A program made the translations under genes and the position numbers. Source: Nephromyces sp. MM_2019 (taxonomy: Eukaryota > Apicomplexa > Aconoidasida > Nephromycida). From it: a stretch of 22,384 bases of DNA. Positions 1-9,231 of the stretch are shown here, piece by piece (position 1 is the stretch's first letter; every line of letters begins with the position of its first letter). The stretch is taken from assembly GCA_015657535.1 (NCBI GenBank), contig JADHZB010001202.1:2853-25236 (forward strand). The letters are read 5' to 3'. The notes under the pieces are model-generated. The model ran no database searches, was not told where the DNA came from, and worked only from the letters and a program-made list of their open reading frames with translations.

Positions 1-283
1 AGACAAAACGAGGAGCAAAAGAGAGGAAAAGAGAGCAACCGAAAGAAAATCACATAAAAAAAGATGAAAACACACGAGCACGCACAAAGCCCCCACAAAA
101 ACCCAAAAAAACTCTACCTACATATCAATCTAGTACCCCATCACTTCCATTTTGCACACATTCCATAAAATATGCCAATAAATCAGATGTAGTGCAAACC
201 GCATAAACATCCGTTTCAAACAGGAAAAGAGTAGTATAAACACAAATAGCTTGCAATCTTCAAACAAAAAGATCGCCAAATCA

Positions 284-3200
284 TCAGAGAAAACTGGATT
301 TCATCACTTTTTTGCGAGATTTTGCTCTTCTTTTAGAATACCCTCTGATTCCCTTCAGATCAGCTACGCTAGTAGCTTCAGAACTTAATGTAGAAACCTT
401 CTCAACCCACAATTTATGACATGGTGAAACAACCAGACGCACACATCAAAAGCCAAACGCCCTTATCAACGTAAAAAACTTTCTTAATCCAATCTTCATA
501 ACACTGTGCAACTCACACACACACAAAACCCCCAAAAAAAGCATCGAAACTTACTTCTCGCGATAAGAATAGGCTGCTTTTTTCTAGTATTGCTAGTGAA
601 TTACAAAACAACTCCAGGCCTGCGTAGATTGCCTCCACATCAGGATTTGCCTTACTATCAAAGCTTAGAGCTATGCAGATTCTGTAGACAAGCAAAGATC
701 TATGCTTTCATTAGCTGCTGTGTTTTTGCTTCATCAAACTGTAGAGAGCTGCAGAAAAGAAGAGCTCTCTTAACGAAAAAAACCGGCTTTTGCCAGTACA
801 ATCGAGTGCTAGCTAGGTAGCTAGCTTATCATATTTAGCGTGTGGTCTGGGTGAGTGTGTGGTATGCCAGGATGTTGTCTGAATGTGTGCTTTGCGGTTA
901 TGAGGGGGTGTGATTTCTTAGTTTCGTGTGTGTGTTTTGCTGGCTTGGTGTGTGCGTGCTTTTCTCGTTTGTGTACGTGATTTGGTGCGTATGTGTTCTG
1001 CTAGCTTGCTGTGTATGGTTTGCTAGGTTGCTGTATGTGCGCCTTACTACATTGACTGTGTGCCTTGCCACTTTAGCCATGTGTTGACTCTTCACCACCT
1101 TCTTTATCTCTACCTCAAAGAAAAAAACATCATTTCACTGCGTTAAAAGCAACACAGTCTAAATAAACCTGTATTTTGCTAGAAATATGAAGAAGTTCGC
1201 ACTATGAGGTAGAAAAACGGCAAAGAGCAAAGAAAAGTGTGTGCATTTTCAAATTAACCACACAAACCCATGAGTATCTACTATTTTTAATACAGTAAAA
1301 GACTAACACACATGAAAACATGTACACTGTCGAAATCAACACTCATCTCAACTACCATAAAAGACTTGAAACTGCCAAAAAAGGAAAATTTTAAAACACA
1401 GCTAACACACAGTATTAAGCGAAACACTTTCAGTGAAAAATAGCATCTTAGCTATACCTAAAAGGTGGTAACACACACACACACAAGCACAAATCCACGC
1501 ACACACACACACACACACACTAAGTCTTCACTGCTGCTTAATTCCAACACTAAATATGAAAAGCTAAGAAGATATTTTATCATCCTCTCATGTTTGCTTA
1601 AACTCCCCACACACAGACACTGAAAGATCACAGCACACACACTTACTGATCAATAGAATCAGCAGGTTTATCAGTTGACTGAGGAAAATCTGAACCGAAG
1701 TAGCTGGAGGATTCACCATCGGTATGATCATCCAACAGTAAGGAACCAGCTTGCCTGAAAAAAACTATGCAAAATCAGTGAAGAACAGGGGGTGGTTAGG
1801 GGGTTAGGAGGTTGTTGGGGAGTTGGGGGTGTTTGAGGGGTGGTTAGCGAATGGTTGGGGGTTGGTCTGGGAGGTGATGGGAGGGTCGCTGGGGGGGGGT
1901 GTTAAAACCTACTAAACAGCTGCTTAAAGCCCCCTTAAGAACTACCTGAGAGCACTTAACAGCGAATTAACTGCTGCTTAACGTCTGCCTCATGAGAGTG
2001 AAGTTTCCCCTTCAACTCTATGATAAGTGGATACAATATAGCGTAATTTGTTACTACCAACACAGGCACAATTTCTCCAACAATCAGCCTCTACGCTATC
2101 AACATATCAAGAGGCTAAGGCACACACAAAAAAGTAAAATGCAGTCTAAAAAGTTCTTTTAAACACAGCCAGAAAAAAGGCAAAAGGAAAAAAACACACA
2201 CATTGAATCAACCGCATATGAGCTCTTTAAGTAAGCAGAAAAACTGCAATTTCGTATCGACAGCGCCGTATCGAAGGCATAAATCAACTGAGGGTAAGCT
2301 TAATCAGTAGAAAGGCTGATGAACACATACACCAAAATCCACTCACTTAAGCAAATCACACACTGTACCCTACAATACGATAACTGTACGATTCCTACTC
2401 TCTCGTCTCCAACAGAAAAAATTGGCATCTCTGAAGGAGATTCTAAAGGTTTTCTTGCATTCGACAGTGCTGAATACAAGCTACTCGTGTGGGTGTATAG
2501 GTGTGTGTGCCTTTGCGTGTGTGCCCCTCTGTGTGAGTTTCGCTGTGTGTATGCGCGTGTGCCTGTATGTGTGCTTCCCTCTTTCTTTCTCCTTCTGTAT
2601 GTGTTCCAGCTAACGCTGTGAGTAAGGGCAGGCAAAAGTTGTTCATAAAACTTTTTTGAGGGATTATTGCAAACAGACACACTTCCTTAATTTCTACCAA
2701 GATAGTAGCAAGCGTTTATATAAAGACCAATATTTCAAGGAATACAATGCGTGTGTGTATGTGTGTGTGCTTACCGTTGATTCATATGACAGATATAACC
2801 AATAAATCTAACGGGCTCTTTATTTTCCATCCCATATCTCACTAACCCTGGATCATCACTTGCAGCTGGTGTGAAGAAGCACACGGATACTTAAAGCATT
2901 TGATTTGAAGCTATTAACGAACTACAAAAAAAGGCACACACACACGCACACTGGTGGGTAGGCGATCATTCCTTAATGAAGAAAAAGATTATATTTTCAT
3001 GAAAAAGCTAGCAATTTGACGTAACATGCATCACAGCTCAAACAGCGGTTTGCGTAATCAAAAAACGTCCACACAAAGCATTACAAACACACACACAACT
3101 TCCCCCCAAGACTCACCGCAATCAAGATAGATATCAAAGCCTCGATCATGTCCTTCCTGAGAAGGAGTCAAAAAGTGCGATAAGCTAACATGATCTATAC

Positions 3201-3471
3201 CATAGGGAGTCCAGTAAAACCGCATTTCACTTTGAGCAGAAATATCTTTTTCTCCAACCAAATGGGCTGCTTCATGTGTTGCTTTTCCATCGCCAATTCC
3301 AGTGGTTGTGTTGTAGCTTGCGTGAGTATTCACGTGCCCACTCTCATCTTGGCGAAGATTCTTCGCAGAAAAAGATAAATCCGACATTAAGGGAGGGTAG
3401 ATAAACACCGTATTACTCTCCATGGAGGCTTTTCGGACAAAAACTCCAACGCGTGGCGATGCTAGATGCAT
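284..3471 (-). CDS. Seven-exon gene for a protein of about 330 residues, not recognised
   Basis: Exons in transcript order are 3471-3117, 2865-2775, 2453-2347, 2053-1961, 1749-1647, 681-555 and 400-284. They sum to 993 nt with consistent phases and end in TGA. Strong splice sites include donor GTGAGT after exon 1, GTAAGT after exons 5 and 6, and acceptor CTTGTCTACAG before exon 6. The ATG at 3471 has A at -3. The product has a charged N-terminal half (exon 1 contains FYWTPYGIDHVSLSHFL), a hydrophobic stretch in exon 4 (NYAILYPLIIEL), an acidic Ser-rich segment in exon 5 (LLLDDHTDGESSSYFGSDF) and a very basic tail, YSKRRAKSRKK, that could act as a nuclear signal. The exon 3/4 junction is ambiguous: donor at 2368 with acceptor before 2090 also stays in frame (335 residues). 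Donor GTTAAG of exon 4 and acceptor GCAAG of exon 5 are weak. I recognise no family. Confidence 0.6.
682..1646 (-). other. Long intron 5 of the 284-3471 gene, GU-rich start and CA-rich end
   Basis: In the sense direction the intron opens GTAAGTGTGTGTGC and keeps GT repeats to about 1468. The region near its acceptor (about 1065-840) is CA-rich in the sense direction. The middle, about 1100-1440, is A-rich with no visible exon. If the donor were not used, translation would stop at TAA (1643-1645) right after exon 5. Confidence 0.5.
1787..1905 (-). repeat. G-rich tract on the plus strand, inside intron 4 of the 284-3471 gene
   Basis: About 120 nt with many runs of four to nine G (for example GGGGGTGGTTAGGGGGTTAGG) and almost no C. 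The plus strand could form G-quadruplexes. The minus-strand transcript would carry the C-rich complement between exons 4 and 5. Confidence 0.75.
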
Positions 3472-3828
3472 TTTGTCAAGCAGATTTGATTGCCATACAG
3501 AGAGGCAGGAGATCTAGAAGAAGATGTGTCTAGATACGAGATGGGCAAATATAAAAAAATGGGGTTTTTATTGAAGAAATTTCGAATTTTATCCTTTTTG
3601 GGTGGAAATACAAAAGTTTGTAATGATGTATGTGGGTTAATATGGGGGGAAAGCAGGTGAAGCTGGTGAGCATGGAGAGTAAATGGGCAGATTTTGGAGA
3701 AAAAATAATGCAGTGAAGGTGATTTCAATGAGTAAATTGGTTGAAGAGGCGAAAAATGAAGAAAAGAAGGTAATTTCAATGAGTAAATGAATGGAAAGGA
3801 GGTGAAATTTGGTGATTTTAGAGAGTAA
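3472..3828. repeat. Upstream region of the 284-3471 gene with short diverged direct repeats
   Basis: No convincing exon. The motif AATTTCAATGAGTAAAT occurs at about 3776-3792, with a close copy at about 3723-3739 and a more diverged one at about 3813-3830. This lies directly upstream of the minus-strand ATG at 3471 and may include its promoter. No TATA-like signal could be assigned. Confidence 0.5.
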
Positions 3829-3969
3829 CTAGGTTGAACAGCCAACACTCTGGTTCAAGTTCCTCATATAACTAATGATGACTGAGATTTCAGAAAAAAC
3901 AGAGTAGCTGCTCTTCAGACAAGAAAATGCTGAAAAAATGATACCCCAAGTGATGACACTCATCAGAAT
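3829..3969 (-). CDS. Possible terminal exon of a minus-strand gene
   Basis: After a good acceptor (ATCACAATTTCAG), 47 codons run open to TAG at 3829-3831. The peptide is hydrophobic and contains SVITWGIIFSAFSCL and ends NLNQSVGCST. A second frame from the same acceptor is also open to TGA and reads DSDECHHLGYHFFSIFLSEE, so the frame is undecided. The DNA further upstream (3970-4110) is T-rich on the sense strand and open in two frames, so earlier exons could not be fixed. It points the same way as the 284-3471 gene. Confidence 0.3.
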   Translation of the reverse strand: MLMSVITWGIIFSAFSCLKSSYSVFSEISVIISYMRNLNQSVGCST

Positions 3970-4152
3970 CTGAAATTGTGATAAAACCATAAAAATAGGG
4001 GGGAAATGAGGAGGAGAAAGCGTAGGGAAGGAGGCTAGAAAAGTCAATAGGTGCAAATAGATGAACAAAGGGCAACATCAAACCCACAAGAGGAAGAAAA
4101 AGTTCCAAAAATCTCAGAGGGAGATATAGAGGGATATGCTTAGCCAGGGGTG

Positions 4153-4480
4153 GTGGGCAGAGTTACTTTCTACCCACCCCCTTCGTGTGGAGTCAATTTC
4201 CACCACCCCCCTCATGTGGAGTTAATTTCCACCCACCACCCTCATGTGGAGTTAATTTCTACCCAACCCCCTCCTATGGAGTCAATTTTTGCCCTCCCTC
4301 TTGATATGGGGTTAACTTCTACCCACCCCCCTCATGTAGAGTTAATTTCCGCCCACCCCCCTTATGTAGAGTTAATTTCCACCCACCCCCCTCATGTAGA
4401 GTTAATTTCCACCCACCCCCCTCATGTAGAGTTAATTTCCGCCCACCCCCATGATACGAAGTTAACTTCGACTCACCCCC
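4153..4480. repeat. 30-bp minisatellite, about 11 copies
   Basis: Imperfect tandem units of 30 bp built on CTCATGTAGAGTTAATTTCC followed by a C-rich ACCCACCCCC. On the plus strand a frame stays open through all units and would give a ten-residue repeat, PPHVELISTH. It has no ATG, only a GTG near 4150, and lies between minus-strand gene models. I treat it as non-coding. The period being a multiple of three explains why the frame stays open. Confidence 0.85.
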
Positions 4481-4686
4481 CTTTGCACCTACCAGGAGTG
4501 GATATCAATAGTATTATCCCACACTAAATACCCTCCTTGTGTGTGTATACGAAAGCAATATCTACAAAAAAGCAATTTCTGCGCAAGATGAGGAAGATTT
4601 AGCTGTTTCTGGTACCTGCCGCTAACTGTGGATCCTCAGGGATTTACAAAAAAAAATCTTTTTTTCATAGTTTTTTAGGAAAAAAT

Positions 4687-4935
4687 GATACTTGTGTGTG
4701 TAGACTTCTCTTTGCAAGTGTGTGTGCTTCTCTTTGTGCGTGTGTGTGCTTCTCTTTGTGCGTGTGTGCCTCTCTTTGAGCGTGTGTGCCTCTCTTTGTG
4801 CGTGTGCATGTACATGTTCCTCTGTGTGTGTGCGTTCTCCTCTTTGTGTGTGTGTTCGGCGTAGGCGCGTGGGGCTTTTTGTACGGGTGTGTCGGGGCGT
4901 GTGTGTGCCTCTGTGTTTGTGCGTTTGTATACTCT
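4687..4935. repeat. GT-rich repeat block with a 20-22 bp CTCTTTGTGCGTGTGTG unit
   Basis: About five tandem units of TCTCTTTGTGCGTGTGTGCC (4708-4805) grade into irregular GT-rich DNA up to 4935. Open frames on both strands are compositional. Between the minisatellite and this block (4481-4686) I see no supported gene. Confidence 0.8.
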
Positions 4936-4989
4936 CAAAATAACGTAGAACCAAGTGTGTGCTATAGACTCCTCAGCTAGTGGCTAACA

Positions 4990-5505
4990 CTAGCTATCCA
5001 TACACGATCGAGGGAGGGAAACAGAAACAGCAGCATCTCGAGAATCTCTTGAAGGTTTGAGATACATCGCTCTTCCAACATTACCAAGAAAGTGAGTAGT
5101 ATAGCTGTATACGAAGGCTATGCGGATTTATAACTCTGTAAAATATATTGGAGAGCTCCACGCACACACCACCACACACTTACAGCAACCTAGATAAACC
5201 AATTTTTCCTAGACTGAATTCCACTATCAAACTTCACAGCATTTCCATATTAACTCGCTAGACTTCCTAATTACGCCCTGTTGCTTATTGCTAGTTTTGC
5301 ATGAACCTGCAACCATTTTTCAAACCTTAAGGTGGGCCAGCTTTTTGAATGAGCTAACACACGCGCAAAGTCACGCTCGATCACCCTGTCCCGAACTGAG
5401 CTTGAAAAAATCGAAAAGCTAGGTGGTGTTGCTTTGTAAATACACACACTTGCCATGAATGTCGTTGAGATTTTCCACACGCACGCACAATAAATTCTGC
5501 TTCAT
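4990..5505 (-). CDS. Small spliced gene, four exons, about 114 residues, not recognised
   Basis: Model in transcript order: 5505-5450, 5400-5275, 5231-5184 and 5104-4990, totalling 345 nt with matching phases (all junctions phase 2) and ending in TAG. The second intron exon contains the clearest coding stretch, RVIERDFARVLAHSKSWPTL, and the last exon reads HFLGNVGRAMYLKPSRDSRD. Introns are 49, 43 and 79 nt; the third has an excellent donor, GTAAGTGTG, and the first ends TTTTTTCAAG. The acceptor of the 48-nt exon is weak. The protein is basic. Exon 1 could instead extend upstream to an acceptor at 5512 and continue into earlier exons, so the ATG at 5505 is only the simplest start. The plus strand here is also open (from an ATG at 5459). 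Confidence 0.42.
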
Positions 5506-5822
5506 TAAGCAGCTGCTATCTATCGTTCACGCAGGCCTACACGAAAAAATTGCATGTCCTACATACTCAAAGTGCAGGGATTATATACTAAAAGTGTCTT
5601 TTCAAGCTCAGCCAGCCTTCACGCACACACTGGTAATGACATTCTGCAGATGTTCTTTGTATTGTGTGTTTGTGTGTGAGTGTGCATGTATGCATGTGTT
5701 TATCTGTGCGTATGTGCCTGCTGCCACTACTGAAGAATCACTAAAGAGAAGGGTTTCGGGGTTTCATGTTCTAGATGATGTGGTAAAGCTTCATATCTCA
5801 CACTACTCGCTAAAGGGTGAAG

Positions 5823-6110
5823 CTATTGCCTTGAAATATGTGGTGTGTGCGCCCATCTTTTTGCTTTTGAGCCTTTTCTGGGGATAAATGAAGGTGCTTG
5901 AAGGAAAGATCTAATACTAGAGCCTTTGGCTTCCTCTTCTATGCTACCAGCAGGAGGAGAAGCCTATTTGAAGCTTATGCAATGACGGGGGGGTTCTACA
6001 TATATTTCCATCTTTTTAAAGGTGTTTTTGAGTACTCTCCCTTTGTGCGTTATCTGCCTCTGCTCAGATGATGTGATTTTTCTTCGTGCGTTAGCTACCC
6101 TTGCTTTCAT
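5823..6110 (-). CDS. Small two-exon gene, 83 residues, very basic, not recognised
   Basis: Exon 1 is 6110-6000 (37 codons from ATG) and exon 2 is 5963-5823 (46 codons plus TAG), joined in phase 0 across a 36-nt intron (GTAGAA to CAAATAG). The peptide starts MKARVANARRKITSSEQRQ and its second exon reads SIEEEAKGSSIRSFLQ followed by PRKGSKAKRW. Its charge and residue mix look like a real, Lys/Arg-rich protein, possibly nucleic-acid-binding (inference). It sits head to tail between two other minus-strand models. A plus-strand frame over 5890-6070 is also open, so strand choice rests on peptide quality. Confidence 0.42.
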
Positions 6111-6163
6111 GATTTTTGCTACATACTAAAACCTTCTTCCTAGCAGTTGCAGTTAAAATCTCA

Positions 6164-6806
6164 CTAGATTTGATTGATTGTGCCGCTTATGTTTGCATCT
6201 AAAAGAATGACTAGCAAGTGTTTGCCTTCATCATCATGGCTGTGTCTTTTCTATGTTACAGCTTTGAGCTCTCTTAATTCGATGTTTTTTCAACATTTTT
6301 CCTGCTTCATCTTACTTTGTTTTTTGCTTTTTCTCGGCATTTTTAGTGTGAACTGGAAAATTCCTCAAAAATATGTTTTTCTAGGTTGATTTGCTTAGCT
6401 AGTCAGCGATATGTGCAGGTGCGTGTTATTGTAGGTGTGCGTTGGCGGGTGGGGGTATGTGTGTTAGTGGGTGTGCTGGAGAGTGTGGTGGGTGGTATGC
6501 TGGAGGGTGAGCTGACGGGGATGTGTTGTGTGGTGTGCGGGTGCAGATAGCTACAAAGCTGTGTGTGTGCGTTTTAAATTGAAAGTCGGAAAATGTCATT
6601 CTTACAAGCGTCAGAAGACGATGCAAGACATTCCTTCAAGCAGTTGCTACATTGCTATTGACGATGGAGTCGAACTATCATTTGCATACCGTCGTACACA
6701 CAATAAAGAAGGATGCTTTGCTTATATACTATCACATCTATAATATGTGTTAGATAGAATAACTAGCAAAAAAAGTTTACACAACGTGAGTGAGTTGTGC
6801 TATCAT
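6164..6806 (-). CDS. Small gene of five tiny exons, 73 residues, not recognised
   Basis: Model in transcript order: 6806-6786, 6728-6690, 6654-6606, 6352-6316 and 6239-6164, 222 nt in all, ending in TAG. Splice sites at 6606 (GTAAGA), 6352 (ATTTTCCAG), 6316 (GTAAGA) and 6239 (AAGACACAG) are good, and the last three exons join in a single frame reading CSNCLKECLASSSDA, then KNAEKKQKTN, then DDEGKHLLVILLDANISG. The 21-nt first exon and its GTTGTG donor are speculative. Introns are 57, 35, 253 and 76 nt; the 253-nt one is CA-rich on the sense strand. Much freedom exists in choosing such small exons, so only the 3' half is reasonably supported. Confidence 0.35.
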
Positions 6807-7073
6807 TTTTTCGCGCACTCACTCTCGCATACACAAATACTTTCTCAGGCACACAATTGGCATCGACACACATACATAATCTTTTACATACTCACACACA
6901 CTAGGCACCGGCATACACACATATTCTCACACATGCTCACATACGCAAATAGATAATCTCACTCATACTCTCTCTCAGACATACACAAATAATCTCTGAC
7001 ACATGCAGACGTACACACGCACACGCACCGCTTTTACGAAAATACACCCAAAGCTCTCTGCGTTAAGTTACTC
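6807..7073. repeat. CA-rich non-coding stretch
   Basis: CA-rich DNA with CACACATACATAATC-like pieces repeated between 6828 and 7027. Apart from a short open stretch before 7071 (FYENTPKALCVKLL) that might be an exon of the plus-strand model that follows, nothing is supported. Confidence 0.6.
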
Positions 7074-7113
7074 GTGTGTGTGTGCTTGCTGGTTTTCATC
7101 GGCTCTGCAGTAA

Positions 7114-7304
7114 TGCGCTTGTTGCTAGTTTCTTATTGTCTTTCTGCAAACATCATTAACTGCGGGAATAAATTGGTAGCTTCTCTGATGTGCTACACGC
7201 AGAGATTTAAGCACAAGATATACACCACAGAAAAACCAACGATTTCCTTAGAGAAAATAGCTTGGAAAGACAAACACGCAAACTATAGATTATTCAATAA
7301 ATGA
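7114..7304 (+). CDS. Possible terminal exon or short gene, 63 residues, not recognised
   Basis: An ATG at 7114, two bases after an acceptor (TTTTCATCGGCTCTGCAG), opens 63 codons to TGA at 7302-7304. The peptide starts MRLLLVSYCLSANIINCG, which could be a signal peptide or membrane anchor, and continues into a Lys-rich part (TEKPTISLEKIAWKDKHANY). A 40-nt GT-rich intron beginning around 7072-7076 would lie just upstream. The end overlaps AATAAATGA, so a polyadenylation signal may coincide with the stop. The minus strand also has a short exon-like piece here (EATNLFPQLMMFAERQ), so the strand is not certain. Confidence 0.38.
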
Positions 7305-7491
7305 CAGCGAATGTATGAACATCGCCCTGAGAATGATAAGCTTGTGTGTGTTTATGTTCGTACGGGTGTGTGTGTTTTAATGTGGTTGTATATGTCTTCG
7401 TGTGTGTTTGCGTGTCTTTGTATGTTTATGTCTTTGAATGCGTGTGTCTTTGTGGTTTTGCGTGTGCTTATCTCTTTGAGCGTGTGTTCCT

Positions 7492-7615
7492 TTGTGCGTG
7501 TGTCTTTGTGCGTGTGTCTTTGTGCGTGTGTCTTTGTGCGTGTGTCTTTGTGCATGTGTCTTCGTGCGTGTGTCTTCGTGCGTGCGTCTTCGTGCGTGTC
7601 TTCGTGCGCGTGCTT
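7492..7615. repeat. 12-bp minisatellite, TGTCTTTGTGCG, about ten copies
   Basis: Near-perfect tandem copies grade from TCTTTGTGCGTG to TCTTCGTGCGTG at the 3' end. The core is shared with the repeat at 4708-4805. The surrounding 7340-7740 is GT-rich throughout, so its long Cys/Val frames are compositional. Confidence 0.85.
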
Positions 7616-7740
7616 TTTCTCTTTGTGCGTTTGTGTGTGTTTGTGTGTGTCTTTGTAGGCCTTTGTGTGCCTTTTTGTGTGTTTTCGTGCCTTTGAATAT
7701 CCTTGAGTGTGTTTTTCTGTATTTCTATGTGTGTGCGCCC

Positions 7741-8190
7741 TTTGAGTAGCTTGTGATGTAAAAGCTAAAGTATGAAGAATATTCATTGATGTTTTTACAG
7801 GCAATAAAGGGCTAGCTTCTTGAATCATGCAGTAATGATGCAATTAACGCACATGAAAATGCAAAAAAATTTAAAAGGAGGAATTGGTTAAAAAGAGCGA
7901 TTCCTTTGAATATAATTTAGAAGGAAAGTTGTAGACCTCAACCTGATAAATGAGCTTGAAAGTGTAGCTTTCACTTGGTATATTAAAGGCCTACCTCAGC
8001 CGATTCAGTGACACACCCATAATAACACAGCACTCCCTTGTTAGACATTCCTCAACATATTAAAAGCTTCATTCCCCTCTGCGTGGGGTTGCATTCTCAT
8101 CGCTACTCAGTTTTCACTGGAAACCAGAAGCACACGCACACTGGAAGAGATGAAGGCACCGCGTAACACGCACAGCTGCATAAAGTAGGT
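7741..8190. other. Stretch without a supported gene
   Basis: Moderately A/T-rich DNA between a GT block and a CA block. A 19-codon minus-strand frame (8103-8044) reads MRMQPHAEGNEAFNMLRN but has no convincing donor or continuation. An acceptor-like TTTTTACAG ends at 7800. Nothing else is supported. Confidence 0.4.
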
Positions 8191-8530
8191 AGTGTGTGCG
8201 CTCACAAGACACCTTGCGGCCTTCCGGGCTTCTCTGCGTGTACTAGACTATGCACCAACGAGAATGCTGCATGCTCACTCTCTGCACACGCCTGGTTTTT
8301 TGCACACTGCTATCTCCCCACACGCAGCCTACCTCACACACTAGGGGCTCGCCGTACAAGCTGCCTCCTCGAACACACGCGGCGCGCACTCGGTACACAC
8401 AAACCCCCTCCCCACACACACAACCCCCTCCCAGTACGCACACACAAACCCCCTCCGTACCTAGCCCACTCCACACATCCTGTCCCCACTCGTAGCCCCT
8501 CCCCGGCCCCCCAACCCTCCCCCACCTAAA
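8190..8530. repeat. C/CA-rich island with an ACACAAACCCCCTCC repeat
   Basis: Base composition shifts to C-rich on the plus strand. Three or four copies of ACACAAACCCCCTCC-like units lie at about 8397-8460. Open frames on both strands follow from this composition. Confidence 0.7.
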
Positions 8531-8659
8531 AAAGAATAATGGCAAGATACACGGCAAGACCAGCGACCGGCAATGCTTAGCGTCCCAACATCCCCCAAAA
8601 TTAGAGGAGGAAGATATTGTGTTCTACCCTATGTCGCCCGCCAAACCCCCCTTTAACCC

Positions 8660-8869
8660 ATGAAAATCTACAAATCGCTCCGTAACAAAGCCCTCCCCCT
8701 TCCTGTCAGCCCCCACACACGCGGCTTCTCCTCCCAACTTTTTACGAAATACACGCTTCCGACTCTGCTTGCCCGAGACTTGCGCGGCTGGGTCGTCACC
8801 AACCTGAAAGTGGGGCTTACTTGCCTATATTTGTGCGTCTCCCCCCTCCTCTACACCACGCTGACATAG
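8660..8869 (+). CDS. Candidate short ORF, 69 residues, in the C-rich island
   Basis: ATG at 8660 to TAG. The peptide MKIYKSLRNKALPLPVSPH continues with RGFSSQLFTK and a hydrophobic C-terminal part. In the adjacent frame, about 55 codons before it are open without an ATG (containing EEEDIVFYPMSPAKPPF) and stop at a TGA that overlaps this ATG, so one base would join the two. The minus strand is open too (8668-8867). Not recognised, and only one of these can be real. Confidence 0.25.
   Translation: MKIYKSLRNKALPLPVSPHTRGFSSQLFTKYTLPTLLARDLRGWVVTNLKVGLTCLYLCVSPLLYTTLT
8668..8867 (-). CDS. Alternative candidate: two exons around a 17-nt intron, 60 residues
   Basis: From ATG at 8867, exon 8867-8821 could join exon 8803-8668 across gtaagccccactttcag (8804-8820), giving 61 codons ending in TAG. 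The joined peptide is Arg-rich and contains SRASRVGSVYFVKSWEEKPR. It competes with the plus-strand ORF in the same DNA. Without splicing, translation would stop at TAA at the donor. Confidence 0.25.
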
Positions 8870-8880
8870 GTAGAACAAAC

Positions 8881-9120
8881 GCATATATATATATTATATA
8901 GTATATATACATATATATATTGTGGTATTATCGTGTGGTTGTTGTTGTATATACTCGGTGGTGTGTTATTCTGCTCTGTGAGTATATTATGTTGTATTTG
9001 TTTGGTATGGATGGTTTTTTGCTCCGGTGTTCGTACACTGCATATATATACATGCATGAACTGCATTTATAATGTACATACACTTCATATATATACACCC
9101 TACATGTGTACGCTGCATAA
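8881..9120. repeat. AT-dinucleotide tracts and TATATACA direct repeats
   Basis: ATATAT runs at 8884-8919, then two related segments, CTGCATATATATACATGCAT (9038-9057) and CTTCATATATATACACCCTAC (9083-9103). No gene is supported, although a minus-strand frame (about 9035-8895) contains an Asn-rich stretch, LTEQNNTPPSIYNNN. Confidence 0.6.
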
Positions 9121-9231
9121 TTTTTGTGTGTAGAATATTACACGTTGAAAACACACACACACAAAGAACTCGCTGGTGACAGACAGACAAAACTACAACC
9201 ACAATTTTATGCACACACACAACATACCCAC

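Noticed and set aside
4153..4480. CRISPR-like array
   Set aside because: Units are contiguous with no unique spacers, and the DNA is eukaryotic.
4150..4527. Ten-residue repeat protein frame over the 30-bp minisatellite
   Set aside because: No ATG, only a GTG start, no splice context, and the frame is open simply because the unit length is a multiple of three.
5459..5887. 142-codon plus-strand frame
   Set aside because: It runs through GT repeats and across the exons of two minus-strand models; its two halves would need splice sites with mismatched phase.
7311..7749. Long Cys/Val-rich reading frames on the plus strand
   Set aside because: They consist of translated TGTGTG and TGTCTTTGTGCG repeats; the same DNA is open in several frames.
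7352..7843. 163-codon His/Thr-rich frame on the minus strand
   Set aside because: It is the reverse complement of the GT-rich minisatellite; CA-rich strands rarely contain stop codons.
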